Shown here piece after piece: positions 22,144 to 33,559 of a DNA stretch of 64,000 nt; positions within the stretch are counted from its first letter, which is position 1, and each line of letters starts with the position of its first letter. A model generated the notes under the pieces. The model saw only the letters and a program-made list of their open reading frames with translations, ran no database searches and had not been told where the DNA came from. The stretch is taken from the NCBI GenBank assembly GCA_030374765.1, contig JARGXX010000080.1, positions 434,001 through 498,000 of the forward strand. Direction: 5' to 3'. Source of the stretch: Agarophyton chilense. Taxonomy: Eukaryota > Rhodophyta > Florideophyceae > Gracilariales > Gracilariaceae. A program made the translations under genes and the position numbers.

Positions 22144-22591
22144 TGTAACGCAATGACTGGTTAAGTCAGCGTACGGTTCTCGAGCGGTGGTAGCGTGGTA
22201 AAGCGGGTCCTCAGGTTCGAATCCTTGACGGCTGCACTCCCAGAGTACTTGGTGCAAAAGGGCTGGCGTTTACTGCGTAGTCCTACAGGTTGGAGCTACG
22301 GAAACGATGGCTTGAAGACCAAAGGGTGGAACAAATATACCAAAGGGGGTTTTTTAGTATCCTAACGGTGCCTACCGTACTCTAAGGGAGAAGCGTCACT
22401 CGAGCCAAGAAAATAGTACTAGCGAGCCGCTGAGATCTCCCTGGCACTGTAGTGTTAATCTATTACACTAATTAAATAAAAATAATAATCTGCATGAGTG
22501 CACCTGAGGTCGATCCGTACACGTGTCACCTACAAGATCCTTCGGGGCCCGGCGGCTTACCGGGCTCAACCGTTATTATCGCTCCTTCACA
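22144..22591 (-). repeat. 3' LTR of the 10.3 kb Ty3/gypsy element
   Basis: It is 448 bases long, a direct repeat of 31974-32421. On the plus strand it carries a tRNA-like B-box GGTTCGAATCC (about 22214-22224), the core GAGATCTCCCTGGCACTGTA (22432-22451) shared with another LTR family, and an AATAAA-rich stretch (about 22472-22485). Confidence 0.88.
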
Positions 22592-22799
22592 TATCTCCAG
22601 CCTTAGGATTCGAAAGTCACGGCGAAGTCCAGATGGTTTCATAACTGCTGCAGGGGACGCGTGCACTTCATTGCTCCCGGTACCATTGGGGGCGACGGTA
22701 CGTCGCGTCGTCACCACCTGCGGGGATACGGAGGTGCATGAAAAGATCATTCGCGCCGAAGGGCAATAAATTTGCCTAAGGATTGAAACTGTCACACGC

Positions 22800-25030
22800 C
22801 GTGAGCGTTGGCCATGGGTGCATCGCCTGCGCATTCCTCGCGTCGCGTTGCCGAGAAGGTCCCTTGGGCTTTTCCTTCGTCTCCGTTCTTCCCTTGGAAA
22901 CCCTCCGCGCTTCGTCCAACGTGGTTCACGTCTGTTAGTCCGTTCGGGTCATCTCCGTTACTTCGTCTTTTCCTCGTGGTACCTTTCCATTGGTTGCGCG
23001 TGATGCCGAAATCACCTTATAAGCCCGCCCGATACGCCGTACTTCCCTCGGACTATGTCGCCTCCACCGGCTCTCGCATCTATTTCCCGGCGGACCACCA
23101 TGAGACCAGCGGTACTATGACCTCAAACAACTCAGCGGGGAGCTATTCGGGATACCAGGTGGCCTACGAACGTCCGGGGGACCGCTATGACCATACCATC
23201 GGAAGAAACCCGCGGGCAGTGCGTCATGCCGTTCTTCCGTCTTCAGTGGAAGAATACCAAAGGTTTTGCCACATGTATCTCGACTCCCGAAGGTTTGCCA
23301 AGATACCCGACTTCCAGAGGGGCAGCAAGAACGCGCGCAGCGTCTCGTGGTATAACCGATGGTGGCATTTTTCTGTGGATTCGCGTTGGGCGACGCGATG
23401 TCGCACACTCTTCCAGGCGGACATGCCGTACGTTCGCTGCGAGGAAGAAGCCGATTACCAGTTCAGGGTGAACAAACTCCTTTCGGACCTATACATCGAC
23501 TTCATCCCACCTCATGTGCGCTTTCCTCCGGCTGGTCACAACCTCTTGGCGCTTATGTGCTTCCGGCCACCGTACGATCACTTATTCTGGATGTCCAACC
23601 GGGTCTATTAAAACGAGAGGCACGAGTCCGATGGTCGTCTGCGTCAATCCTTGGGGTTTTTTATTGTTGGCACCAAGTGGAGTTTAACGACATGAGCGCC
23701 GACAAACGCTTTCCATTGTACCTTTCCCTGCCCCAGGAGGATGATAAGCAATGGGCCGTGTATTGGCGTGTCTCTCCGCTCCTTCTGGTTCCCACGCCGT
23801 CCGTGGTGGCGTACCACTCGTCCCAACTCATGGGCGCTGACCATGACCGAAGGTCCTGGTTGTCCTGGCAGGTGCTCTTCGTCTAGTTCGACGTGATGTC
23901 CTTTATGGCCTTTCTGGATACCGCGACATACGGAATCCGGGGTAATGCCCGTTCGGAGGATTGTATGGTGTGGTACGATTACAACATACCCAGTCCTCGA
24001 GGTCGCCTATCTCGCTCCCGGACATCATGATCCGTTTCCTAAGGAAAATGGGCATACAAAACATCTTCCGTGGGATCAAGTTCGACGTCGAGGAGCCCGA
24101 GGCTCTTTTGGATCATGTCCTACAGGTGGAGTCGGGCAAGACTCCCGGGTTCCTTTAGTATGACTGGGATACCCATTCGTTCACGCCAATTCCGCTGCAT
24201 CCGCAGGGTAGGGACGACGCCCGTGACTATCCCGCCAAGCCCTTGAGGAAGAAACCATCGTGCATTCCGAGGCGTCATGTGCCAGACTATTATCCGAATG
24301 CCATTCGTTTCGATCCCCTTTGCTTAGAGCCTGATGTGGAAGCCGCGCCGTTAGTTCCTGCTAATATGTCCGACGGAGAATTCTTTGGTGAAGATCCCTT
24401 CGTCTTACCCGTGGAGGGCAGTCACCCTCCGGTTGAGTCCGCCGTTGTATTGCCGACCGGTTCTCCTCCTTCAGCTCCTCCGGGCGCTGCTCCTCAGGAT
24501 GAGCTCTCGTATGAACTGCCCGTCGCCAAAGTGACTATTCCTCCTGGTGAGGTTACTGTCGAAACCGAAAGTCCTGTAGGAAAGGAACTTGCTCAGACGT
24601 CCACCAGGGGCGGCGAAATCGCTCCGTCCTCTCCGTTGGTCCACTTTCCTGCTTCGGTCACGGCTGCCGCCGCGGATCTCCCTCATGTCTGCCGTACCGT
24701 TGCTATCACGGCCTCGATGGAAATTTCAACAGTCCTGAGGGAATCATTCTCCTGGGCGCGTCGCTCGGCTCGCTACGCCGCTGTTGTCAAACAGGGTCAG
24801 GACCTGAAGATCTCCATGCTCAATATTCTGCAGCAGAATGCGCAGGCGATGTTCAAGAGGGTTACTGCCGACTGGGATGCCCGGTATGGTCTCAATTTGA
24901 GTGACCGGGAGGTTCCGATGGTGACAATAGTTCCTCAGGAGAATCCCCGCCGAAGAAGCGTGCTTGGCTCGCTGGGGCCGGTTCAGGTGGTCCAGTTGGC
25001 TCCTCGTGTGACACCAGATCTGGTTTAGCT
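22800..25030 (+). pseudogene. Antisense gene of the Ty3/gypsy element, decayed
   Basis: A coding region on the strand opposite gag-pol lies between the chromodomain and the 3' LTR. It is broken into a few pieces. It has collinear weak similarity to the 631-residue antisense protein at 59694-61589: a region with a P-hydrophobic-R-R pattern and LLD, then YDWDTHSF and PLHPQ followed by a Pro-rich tail. The C-terminal third is acidic and rich in Pro, Val and Ser. No known domain is recognised. Homology to the other two copies is suggested by order and short motifs, not proven. Confidence 0.5.
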
Positions 25031-25259
25031 CCTGCAGGTTCCAATGAGGACGACGGAGTTACTCCTGCGGCGCCCCAGTGAGTCCTGCTGGTGTTCGGAG
25101 CGCTTCCGGGAACCTTCATGTCATACCAAAGGGTTTCAGGCCTCTGTTAGTTACTCGAATAAGTTAACTAAAGTAGTGCTTGTGCTTTCCCGAGGTCTTT
25201 CTTGAATCTCAAATGTGCTTGCCCTGGGACGGCGTCCAATCTTGAGAGCGTCTCGGGTC

Positions 25260-28200
25260 TTCCTCAGGTGTCTCCGAAGTATTGACTTTGTTCCCTGATG
25301 CGGAAGCTACGACGAACCGTCGTGCTCCGGCGAATCTTCGTGTCGGGAGGCGGTTTGGGAGGCGTTTTGGGATTATTCGGGCCAATGGTTGGATTATTCG
25401 GACCAATGGTTGCCCTCTCCAGAAGGCCGCGCTCCCAATGGCAGATTCTGCGCCAAAAGCGGGCGATAAAATTAGCAGGAATGGTTTGAGGCTCTTGCCA
25501 AGTATCTTCCTCTGGTTTGTAGCCGAACCAACGGACGCGATAGTGCATAGTTCCATCTTCTCCCATACCGGCGGAGATGATGCGCTCAATCACATATTTC
25601 GGTTGGTGTTCATCCTCCGGAAGGAGAGTGTGGTCCAGAGGGGCGAATCCATCGGAGCCGGTTGGGAGTGATGGTTCACAGCAATTGGCATTGACCATCG
25701 TGTCCGTGGGGCTAGTCGAGTCCTCCGGAACTGCCTTAAAGGGTATGGAGACTTGAGTGTCGATCTGAGGTCGTGGTGCTTCCGTCGAGCCACGGGGCTG
25801 GGACGTTCGTTGTCCGGAGGAACTGGGAGCACGTGTCACGCTGTCAATAGACACGGTGTCCTGTAGGCCTTCAATGAGTAAAGTGATAGTGTGTTCATTG
25901 GCCTTAAGGACTTTTTGTGTTCCGGTAGAGCGGGTTAAGAGCTTCCGCGTAGTGTCCTCGAGTTCCTCACTGTCCTTCGGTGACCGGTCCAGGTAAACCA
26001 GATCTCTTTTCCCGAAGGTCGGTGTGTTCCAAACGGCTTTGTCCAAGTTGGATTTGTAGCGCCGTTGGGCTTTGGTTAGTACAGTTCTGGCCGATTGGAG
26101 AATGCGGTCAATGCGTCGGCGTGAGTAGTGCTTCGCCTGGGTAGGAGCCATCCCTTCGGTTATGTCCTGGGGTATGATAGACTCCTGAAGGTCAACAGCA
26201 ATCGGCAGCGGCGCTATCGTTAGCGTTAAGTCGAAAGGCGTTTTCCCTGTGGAAGCGTGCAACTGCGTGTTATCGGCATAAACCGGTGGCTCAACGTAGT
26301 CGTCCCAGTCCAATTGGTGCTCCGAAACGTATTGCGCCAATCGATAGAGAAGAATGCGGTTGAAGCGCTCGGCTTGGCCTTTGGTTTACCGGTGGTACGC
26401 CGTGGTGGTCACATGTTTGATACCTAAGGTAGCACAGACATGCGAGAAGAATTGGGATACTAACTGGCTGCCGTTATCCGTAAGGAGGTAGAGTAGCATG
26501 CCATATGGATAGACCCAGTGAGACAAGAAGGCCGTGGCGACATCCGTGGCCGTTGTCTTTCCTACAGGTAGGGCTCGGGTAAGGTTGGTAAACCTATCGG
26601 TTATAACCAAAACAAACCGTTTCCCATGGGACGTCTTAAGCAAAGGCCCAAGCATATCCATTGCCACAGATTCCATTGGACCTGCAGCGGGAAAGAGCTT
26701 CAGTTTGGCCTGATGGTCGGCGCGAGACCCTCGGATCTGTGCGCACGATGCACAGTTCCGTGCGGTTTTCCATAGGTCCTGCGCCATTTGTGACCAGTGG
26801 AAGAACTTCCTTAGGGTCTGGTACATTTTTTGGCATCCAGGATGACCAGCCAAGTGGGGGAAATGGGGGAGGTATAGGAATCCCGCCCTTAGCGAAGTTG
26901 GTATTACCCGTTCGAGTGCGCCATCCAGCGGTGAGTGGCGACATAGTAGTCCAAATCGGTCATAGTCGAACAGGCATCCTGGGGTTACTACCAATTGGGC
27001 TGGTTCCTTGCAGTATTCGTCTTCGACCTGCGCCTGTAGGAGTTCCTCAATAGTTACAGGGAGGAGCTCTTTTTCCTCCGGGGTTATCGCATTAACCTGA
27101 GGTCGTGCTGAAATGGGCGGTACTGTCTCCCAGTCCAATAGGTATACTTCGTTCTTTTTAACCTCAGGTTCCTCTGATTGTACCGTACCCATAAGGTCAT
27201 ATGTTTCCGTATAGTCCTGAGGTCCATCATCTGTGAAGGCAGTGGGAATTAGGTCGTCCAATGGGGTGTCATCAGTTCCGTCGGTAATGATTCGCGACAG
27301 GGCATCTGCTGTCTGGTGCTTGCTGCCTGGCCTATAGGTTATCTCGTAGTCACATTCGGAGAGCCTGAGGCGCCACATAGCGAGGAGACTCGATGCATCG
27401 GTCATATTGAGTAGCCAGCGGAGTGGGTCATGGTTTTTCCTAATGGTAAACCTAGTTCCCTCGAGGTACGGACGAAGTGTCAATACGGATCATACGATGG
27501 CTAGACATTTCTATTCGGTCGTATTGTAGTTGCGCTCCGCGCTGGTGAGCGTTCTGCTCCAGTAGCCAATAGGTCAGTAGTCCTTCGTTGACTCCTATTC
27601 CTGTAGCAGTGCACAACCCACTTAAACATCAGAGGCATCTGTTTCCAAGACGAAAGGCCTATTGGGCTTTGGTAAAGCCAATATGGGTGGGTTCAGCAAT
27701 TGGTCCTTTACGGTCTGAAATGCTTCGTACTGGTAGTCCGTAAGGGCTTCGAACTCCGAAGGTGTTCCCTTCTTCAGCATCGCGTTTAGAGGGGCCGAGA
27801 TCTTGGAAAACACTTGGACGAACCGTTGGTAAACGTTGCACAAGCCCACGAAGGATCGAAGTTCCTTGTGGGTCCTGGGAGGCTTAGCCTGGAGAATCGC
27901 ATTCGTTGTCAGTGTAGCCACCTTTAGCTTTCCTGGAAAGACGACTTGATCGAGATAGTCCAGTGAGGCCTGGAAGAAAGCGCATTTGCGGAGCGTCAGT
28001 GTTACTCCAGCGTCCTGTGGGATTGTTAGCACCTTCTTCACGTGGCAAAAGTGTTCCTTTACGGTCCCTGAGAAGATTATAAAGTCATCCAAATAGACCA
28101 GAGCGAACTTCCATTTGACTCTGGACAGTATAATGTCCATTACTCGTTGGAACGTGGCTGGTGCATTCTTCAAACCAAAGGGCATGCGATTAAATATGAA

Positions 28201-31200
28201 GAGACCTTCATGGGTGGTAAAGGTTGTCAGCGCTGTCGCGTCTTCGGCCAAAGGGATTTGCCAATATCCCGAGTTAGCGTCCAGTGTGGTAAATACGACA
28301 GCTTCGCCTAAGGAATCCAGACAGTCGTCCATGCGGGGTATCGGGTATGAGTCCCTCTTGGTTACTGCGTTCAGCTTCCTGTAGTCGACACAGAACCTGA
28401 CGGAGCCATCTTTCTTCGCCACAAGGACAATGGGACTTGCCCATTCGGATTGGTTTGGAGGCACCGGCTCTATGATTTGAGCTTTGCGCTTCTTTTCCAT
28501 CTGGACGGCGACAATTTTTCTACCTTTAAGGCCGGTACGGTATGGGTACTGGAACTGTGGTCTAGCATCATCCTGAAGGTCAATGCGGAGTGTAGTGGCT
28601 CTGATTGTGCCAAATCTACCTGACCACATGGCCTGGTATTCCCTGAGGAGATCAAGTACCTGGGGCCTAGAGGATTCGAATTTTTCGCCAATGGCGACCG
28701 TCCCCTCCCAAGAGTCGACGTCCTCGTCGGGTGTTGGAGTCGCAAGATTATCCATTTGGGCCTCCAAAATGGCCATGAACGCGGGTAGAGTGATACCAAT
28801 CACTGTACCTTTAGGTACCCGCACGGGTTTTACTCGGAAGTTGCCGATTGTGACCAAGAAGGACCTGTTGGGGTGGATGCCCATTACTCCATTGGTCATC
28901 AAGGTAAGGTGCTTCAGAACCGTTTTCGGGTGGTTCTGAATCGATACGAGACCTCAGGACTGGGAATGGACCGATACAGTGATTTGGGCCATCGGCGGTA
29001 TCGTTATGGTCTTTGACAGGCGAACCTTCTTGGACTTCGTGTTTTCGGAGACAACCGCCCGTTTGCGGTTAGCTTCTGGCCCTGGGGCGGAACCAGTCAT
29101 GGAAATGGAAGGTGCGCGGTAGAACGCGACTTTCTTAAGGCCTGGATAAATGGGCTTAATTTATTGATCTATAAAGGAGGTTCCTAGGATTGACTCAGCG
29201 CCCAAGTTAGAACTTACAAAAAACCACGTGCGGACTTTGAATTGTCCTACCTGGAGGTAAAGTGGTACTATCCCTTTAATGTCAATTGGTCTACGTGATG
29301 CATCCGTAATCCTTGGGTTCTTCCTTTCCTGAACGAAATCTTGCCCACCCAGTGGGTGTAGCTCAGAATGGACAAAGTTGGGACCAGCGCCTGTGTCCAA
29401 TACGGCTGTGGTCATTCGAGAGTTGTTGGAACGAAGACCCACGGTTACTTCAACTTTATAGTTCTCTTTCCTGAGGATACAGACAGGGTCGTTACTGTGT
29501 TCCAATTGTGGTTCATCCTGAGTGGTCCATTGTGGGTGGTTCAATTTGGGAGGTGAAGAGCTCTTTGGCTCATAATCGTTCAATTGGTTGAGGCAGGGGC
29601 TTAAAGAGGGAGGATTTGCCTTGAGTCGTCCCTCTAGGATTCTTTACGATAGGTGTTTCGTTTCTTCCTGAGGAAAGGGTTCTTCCACGGGGTGGTCCGT
29701 AGGATCTACAATGGCGTGGACCTGTGGGGCTTTCATCGGAGTGTCAGGAGGCGTGGCATAGCGTGAGCTTCCAGGGGTCCCTGTGGTTCGTTTTTGTGCC
29801 CTGTTATACATTCCTTCGGATCTCCGCACCGGTATTTCTCTTCCCTTAGGGTTAGGAGGGTTTTTCGTGCGTCCTCAGGCAGATACCTCGTACAGTCACA
29901 ACGTTGAGTCAGTGACAGGCAGAGGAAGCAGGCCCTTGGAGAACGAACAAAAACGTCCTTTGGGGGCGGAAATGGAGAACACTTGGGTGTGGGTGGTGCA
30001 GTGGTCGCTGTAGTTCCCTGGGAGGTATATGATGGGGGCCCGGACGGAGGAGCACTGAAATTGCCCGCAAGGACGTCTCCCGAATCGGCGTTATGGAGTG
30101 AAGCATCCATGTCCGACTTCGTGGAGCTAACCAAATGGGCTTGGTTGTGTTTACGAAATGGAGTTGCGTGTCCTCTGGTTATATCAGCGTTGCGCCTGGA
30201 AGTCCTGTAGGGTTTTCCATAACCCTCGGCGTAGGTAACGAGCCCTCGGAAGGAGTATTGCGGGTTTTCGGTGTGGTAATTGCGCACATGTGTCTGAATG
30301 GAAGGGAGCAATCCCGTGATGAAGTGACGTTCAAGGCGTCCTTCGGAGAAAACGTTTCCACATCGGTAAGCCATCTTCCATAGGTCGTCTGCGAAAGCCG
30401 ATTCGGTCATGTTGGACCTCTGCGTAAAGAATATTTCTTCCTGGTGGGCATCCATTATAACGTGATCCGTGGCATAAGTTTCCAAGAGGTAATGAACAAA
30501 CTGAGGGTATGATATGAGGATTTCACGGTCTTGAGCATCCACGAGGTCAGTTGTGCCAGATGTCTTCGAAACCACTCGGTCACGCGCCTTTCTTGTAAGG
30601 AAGAATTGGAGAAGGTACAGAGCGGCGCCCTCGTGGACACCGTTCTCATCGCAGGCCGTACGGAACAAACTGAGAAACCTAAAAACATTATTGGGATCGG
30701 AACACGAGAACTTGTCAGTAATGGTTAGTGGCATCTGTTTGGGCCACTTGGCGACTTTTCGAGCCACCGAACCAGAATACTTTGAAGACCTGTCGGCCAG
30801 CTGGTAATTACGGTTGCCTAGAATCTCAAGGAAAAGTTCGTTTGTGGTTGTCAGTGGTCTGAGGCCTCGAACGGCAGCGTTATCCACTTCCGAGTCGGTC
30901 GTTTCGGTCGAGGCCGGTTCGGAAACACTCGTGTCAGAATGGTCTCTTCTCTTGCTTCTTCTGTTCTTCTTTCTCCTGCGGTTGCTTCTTTTCTTCTTTC
31001 AAGCGGAGTAGGGGCCTAAAGGATCGATCACTCTATCTGATTCGATGGAGCCCTGAGGTTGCTGTACCTCATATAATCCGTCGGGTGGGGCAAGTGGTCT
31101 CTCTTCTAGACCCGGAGCTTGTCTTCTGCTCCTTGCTTGTCCCTCCCTTGGATTCTCCTGATCGGCAACCTGTCTCTCATCTAGACGCGGAGCTTCTTTT

Positions 31201-31940
31201 CTGCTCCTAGATCGGCCCACCATGGGTTTTTCTGATGGTATTCCCGGCGAGGGGCGGATAATTCCACCTCTCCTGGGCGTTCGGAAGGGGGTTGACATAT
31301 GGAGACCGACTGGTTAATTTGTGGTGGGGTGGTCCTAAGAACCAAATTGCCTGCTAGGCGGGTGACCGCTCCTTGAACGGCCTGTAGGAGAGAGTCTATG
31401 AATAAGTCAGACTCCAATACCTTAGGGACGATTCGTGCTATGAGACAATCCGTATGGTCAGCGATCGCCATCGCAAGTGGCACGTCCATAATGGAATCGA
31501 CGTGGGTTGAGCAGAGCTCACAGAGACGGGGCCAAAGAAGGTCGACAAGAACTGCGGGCAGGTTTTCTCGAAATCCTACGGTCTGGGGGGTTTCTCCTTG
31601 AGGTATCCCTGGCCTAGAGGTGGCCCTGGTGAGGCAATCTCGTAAACGCGCTGCCACCGTGGGTTCTCGGCGAATCTTTTCAGGGTTATCCAATGGGGTC
31701 AGTTCTTCTTGCGGCTGGCTCCTTGTGCTCCTGCGGTCGCTAGCGGTATCAACCTGAGGGTCAGGCGAAATTGCCGGCGTTGTAGTTGCACTTCGTCCTG
31801 CCGTAGGGGTCCTATGGTCCGGTCGGTTGGGTGTGTTTCCTGCATCCATAATGGCGGATGCTTCGGTACTTCTGGTCCGTTGGGGAATTAAACCAAACGT
31901 TAGCATCCGGATAATTCTTAGTTCCAGTGGTCCATTCAAT
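25260..31940 (-). pseudogene. gag-pol region of the Ty3/gypsy element
   Basis: Approximate parts in reading order are gag N-terminal region (31940-31180), gag capsid-like region (30890-29730), protease with VLDTGAGPNFV (about 29390), and RT with FCVDYRKLN and YLDDFIIFS (28500-28070). RNase H (27700-27360), integrase with the zinc-binding and catalytic core (27000-26100), and a chromodomain with HYRVRWFGYKPEEDTW (25600-25440) follow. This is the full domain set of a chromovirus and the only full pol core in the window. It is broken at several points. Confidence 0.85.
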
Positions 31941-31973
31941 TATTCCAAACGTTTCTACGCAGGTAGAACAAAA

Positions 31974-32421
31974 TGTAACGCAATGACGGGTTATGTGAGC
32001 GTACGGGTCTCGCCCGGTGGTAGCGTGGTAGAACGGGTCCTAAGGTTTGAATCCTTGACGGCAGCACTCTCAGAGTACTCGGTGCAATGGGTTGGCGTTT
32101 ACTGCGTAGTCCTACAGGTTGGAGCTACGGAAACGATGGCTTGAAGAACAAAGGGTGGAACCAATATACCAAAAGGGGGTTATTTAGTATCCTAACGTTG
32201 CCTACCGTACTCTAAGGGAGAAGCGTCACTCGAGCCAAGAAAATAGTACTGGCGAGGCGTTGAGATCTCCCTGGCACTGTATTGCTAATCTATTACACTA
32301 ATTAAATAAAAATAGTAATCTGCATGAGTCCACCAGAGGTCCACCCGTACACGTGTCACCTGCAAGATCCTTCAGGGCTCGGCGGCTTACCGGGCTCAAC
32401 CGTTATTATCGCTCCTACACA
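31974..32421 (-). repeat. 5' LTR of the 10.3 kb Ty3/gypsy element
   Basis: It is a direct repeat of 22144-22591 and the same length. The shared core GAGATCTCCCTGGCACTGTA is at 32262-32281. The candidate primer-binding region would lie just left of 31974, but no convincing match to a tRNA 3' end was seen. Confidence 0.88.
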
Positions 32422-33559
32422 AGCACGACAGCAATGCCAATTTGATTACTTTTTTATGTAGGCGTTCACAGGAAGATAATGATGCACTTTTGAAAGGTGT
32501 TTGGTTGGCAACCGACGATGCTTATTTGTGTGTTAATCGTTTACTGATTCATTTTCTTGGAAAGTTTTTTTCCGTTGCGACCTAGAAGGGGTTTGTAAAG
32601 CCGCTACTCGCCTGCAATGTTGAACAGTGTAAATGCAGGATGTGGATTAAACGTAGTAAACGAGACGACGCGAGAAGTAGTTGTGGGCTGATTCTCTATC
32701 ATATCTCGTCCGGATCTCCGCTTAAGGACTCCTAAGCGAGGATTAAAATGGTCATAATATTACTTGTATATTCTTAACTTAGAGTGGGCGCTCATCTTTG
32801 GTATATTATATACTTTGTACCAGGGTGAGTGCCCAAATATTACATAATTAATACCTAGTGGTCGGCATCCTGACTGCTGGCATCCGGTGCGGGACGCCCC
32901 TTCATACCATATTGCCGAGTATAACACTCAGTTATGAGTTCCACACGCAACTTTGCGAAAAAGAAACCATGGAAACACCTAAGTAGTAGATGTTTACATA
33001 CCCCCCTCCCTAAGTGCGAGTCACATGGCACGCAAGACATGTGCACAATATGTGAAAAAACAGGCGTTCCTGATACCCATCCTTCTCTCAAACTGTCTTT
33101 CCACATCTAGTATTCTGATTTTCAGGTGCCAGCCGCCTCTACACATCCAACGATTAATGACAACGGTCACAGCCCGTAAACCTTGATGCCTAAATCCTGC
33201 CCGCCCGGTTCCTTCAGCAAGTGTAGCCTCAACAAGCGATTTACTAATTTATACGGTGTCTACAGATCTTGGCAAACGCTACACCTTAGTCACAAAGCAA
33301 TACATATGCTACCGGTTTTTCTGGGCACAACTTCAAACGAGGCATTTTTGTCTTACATGCATTCTTCTTCTTATCTTCTATCTTGAATTTCATCTCGTTT
33401 CTTGGGATCTTCGCTTTTTCTTCTCGATATACGATCTTCATACGCTAAACGATAGGTAATAGTCAGTATAATTCCTGTGCTTGTGTGTCTGCAAGTTTTC
33501 ATCTTCTTCACTTTTTGTTTTCTTTTCGACTTTATGTTGTTAGTATAAATTTTATCCCT
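32422..33559. other. Intergenic, no gene seen
   Basis: Right flank of the Ty3/gypsy insertion. There are only short frames with no domain. The stretch at 32740-32850 is AT-rich with short direct repeats (TATATTACTT-like words). Confidence 0.35.

Larger units (their letters stand above)
22144..32421 (-). mobile_element. Ty3/gypsy chromovirus-like element, 10.3 kb
   Basis: Direct LTRs of 448 bases (22144-22591 and 31974-32421) bound it, both with TGTAACG and ACACA ends. The two differ at roughly 7 percent of positions by eye, so it is moderately old. Coding on the minus strand runs gag, protease, RT, RNase H, integrase, chromodomain (IN after RT, hence Ty3/gypsy). A second coding region on the plus strand (about 22800-25030) lies between the chromodomain and the 3' LTR. 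GCAC occurs just outside both ends (22140-22143, 32423-32426), a likely target duplication off by one base. It is broken, with about five or more interruptions. Confidence 0.88.

Noticed and set aside
22187-22230. A genuine tRNA gene in the LTR
   Set aside because: Only a T-arm or B-box-like piece is present. There is no acceptor stem, anticodon arm or full length of about 73 bases.
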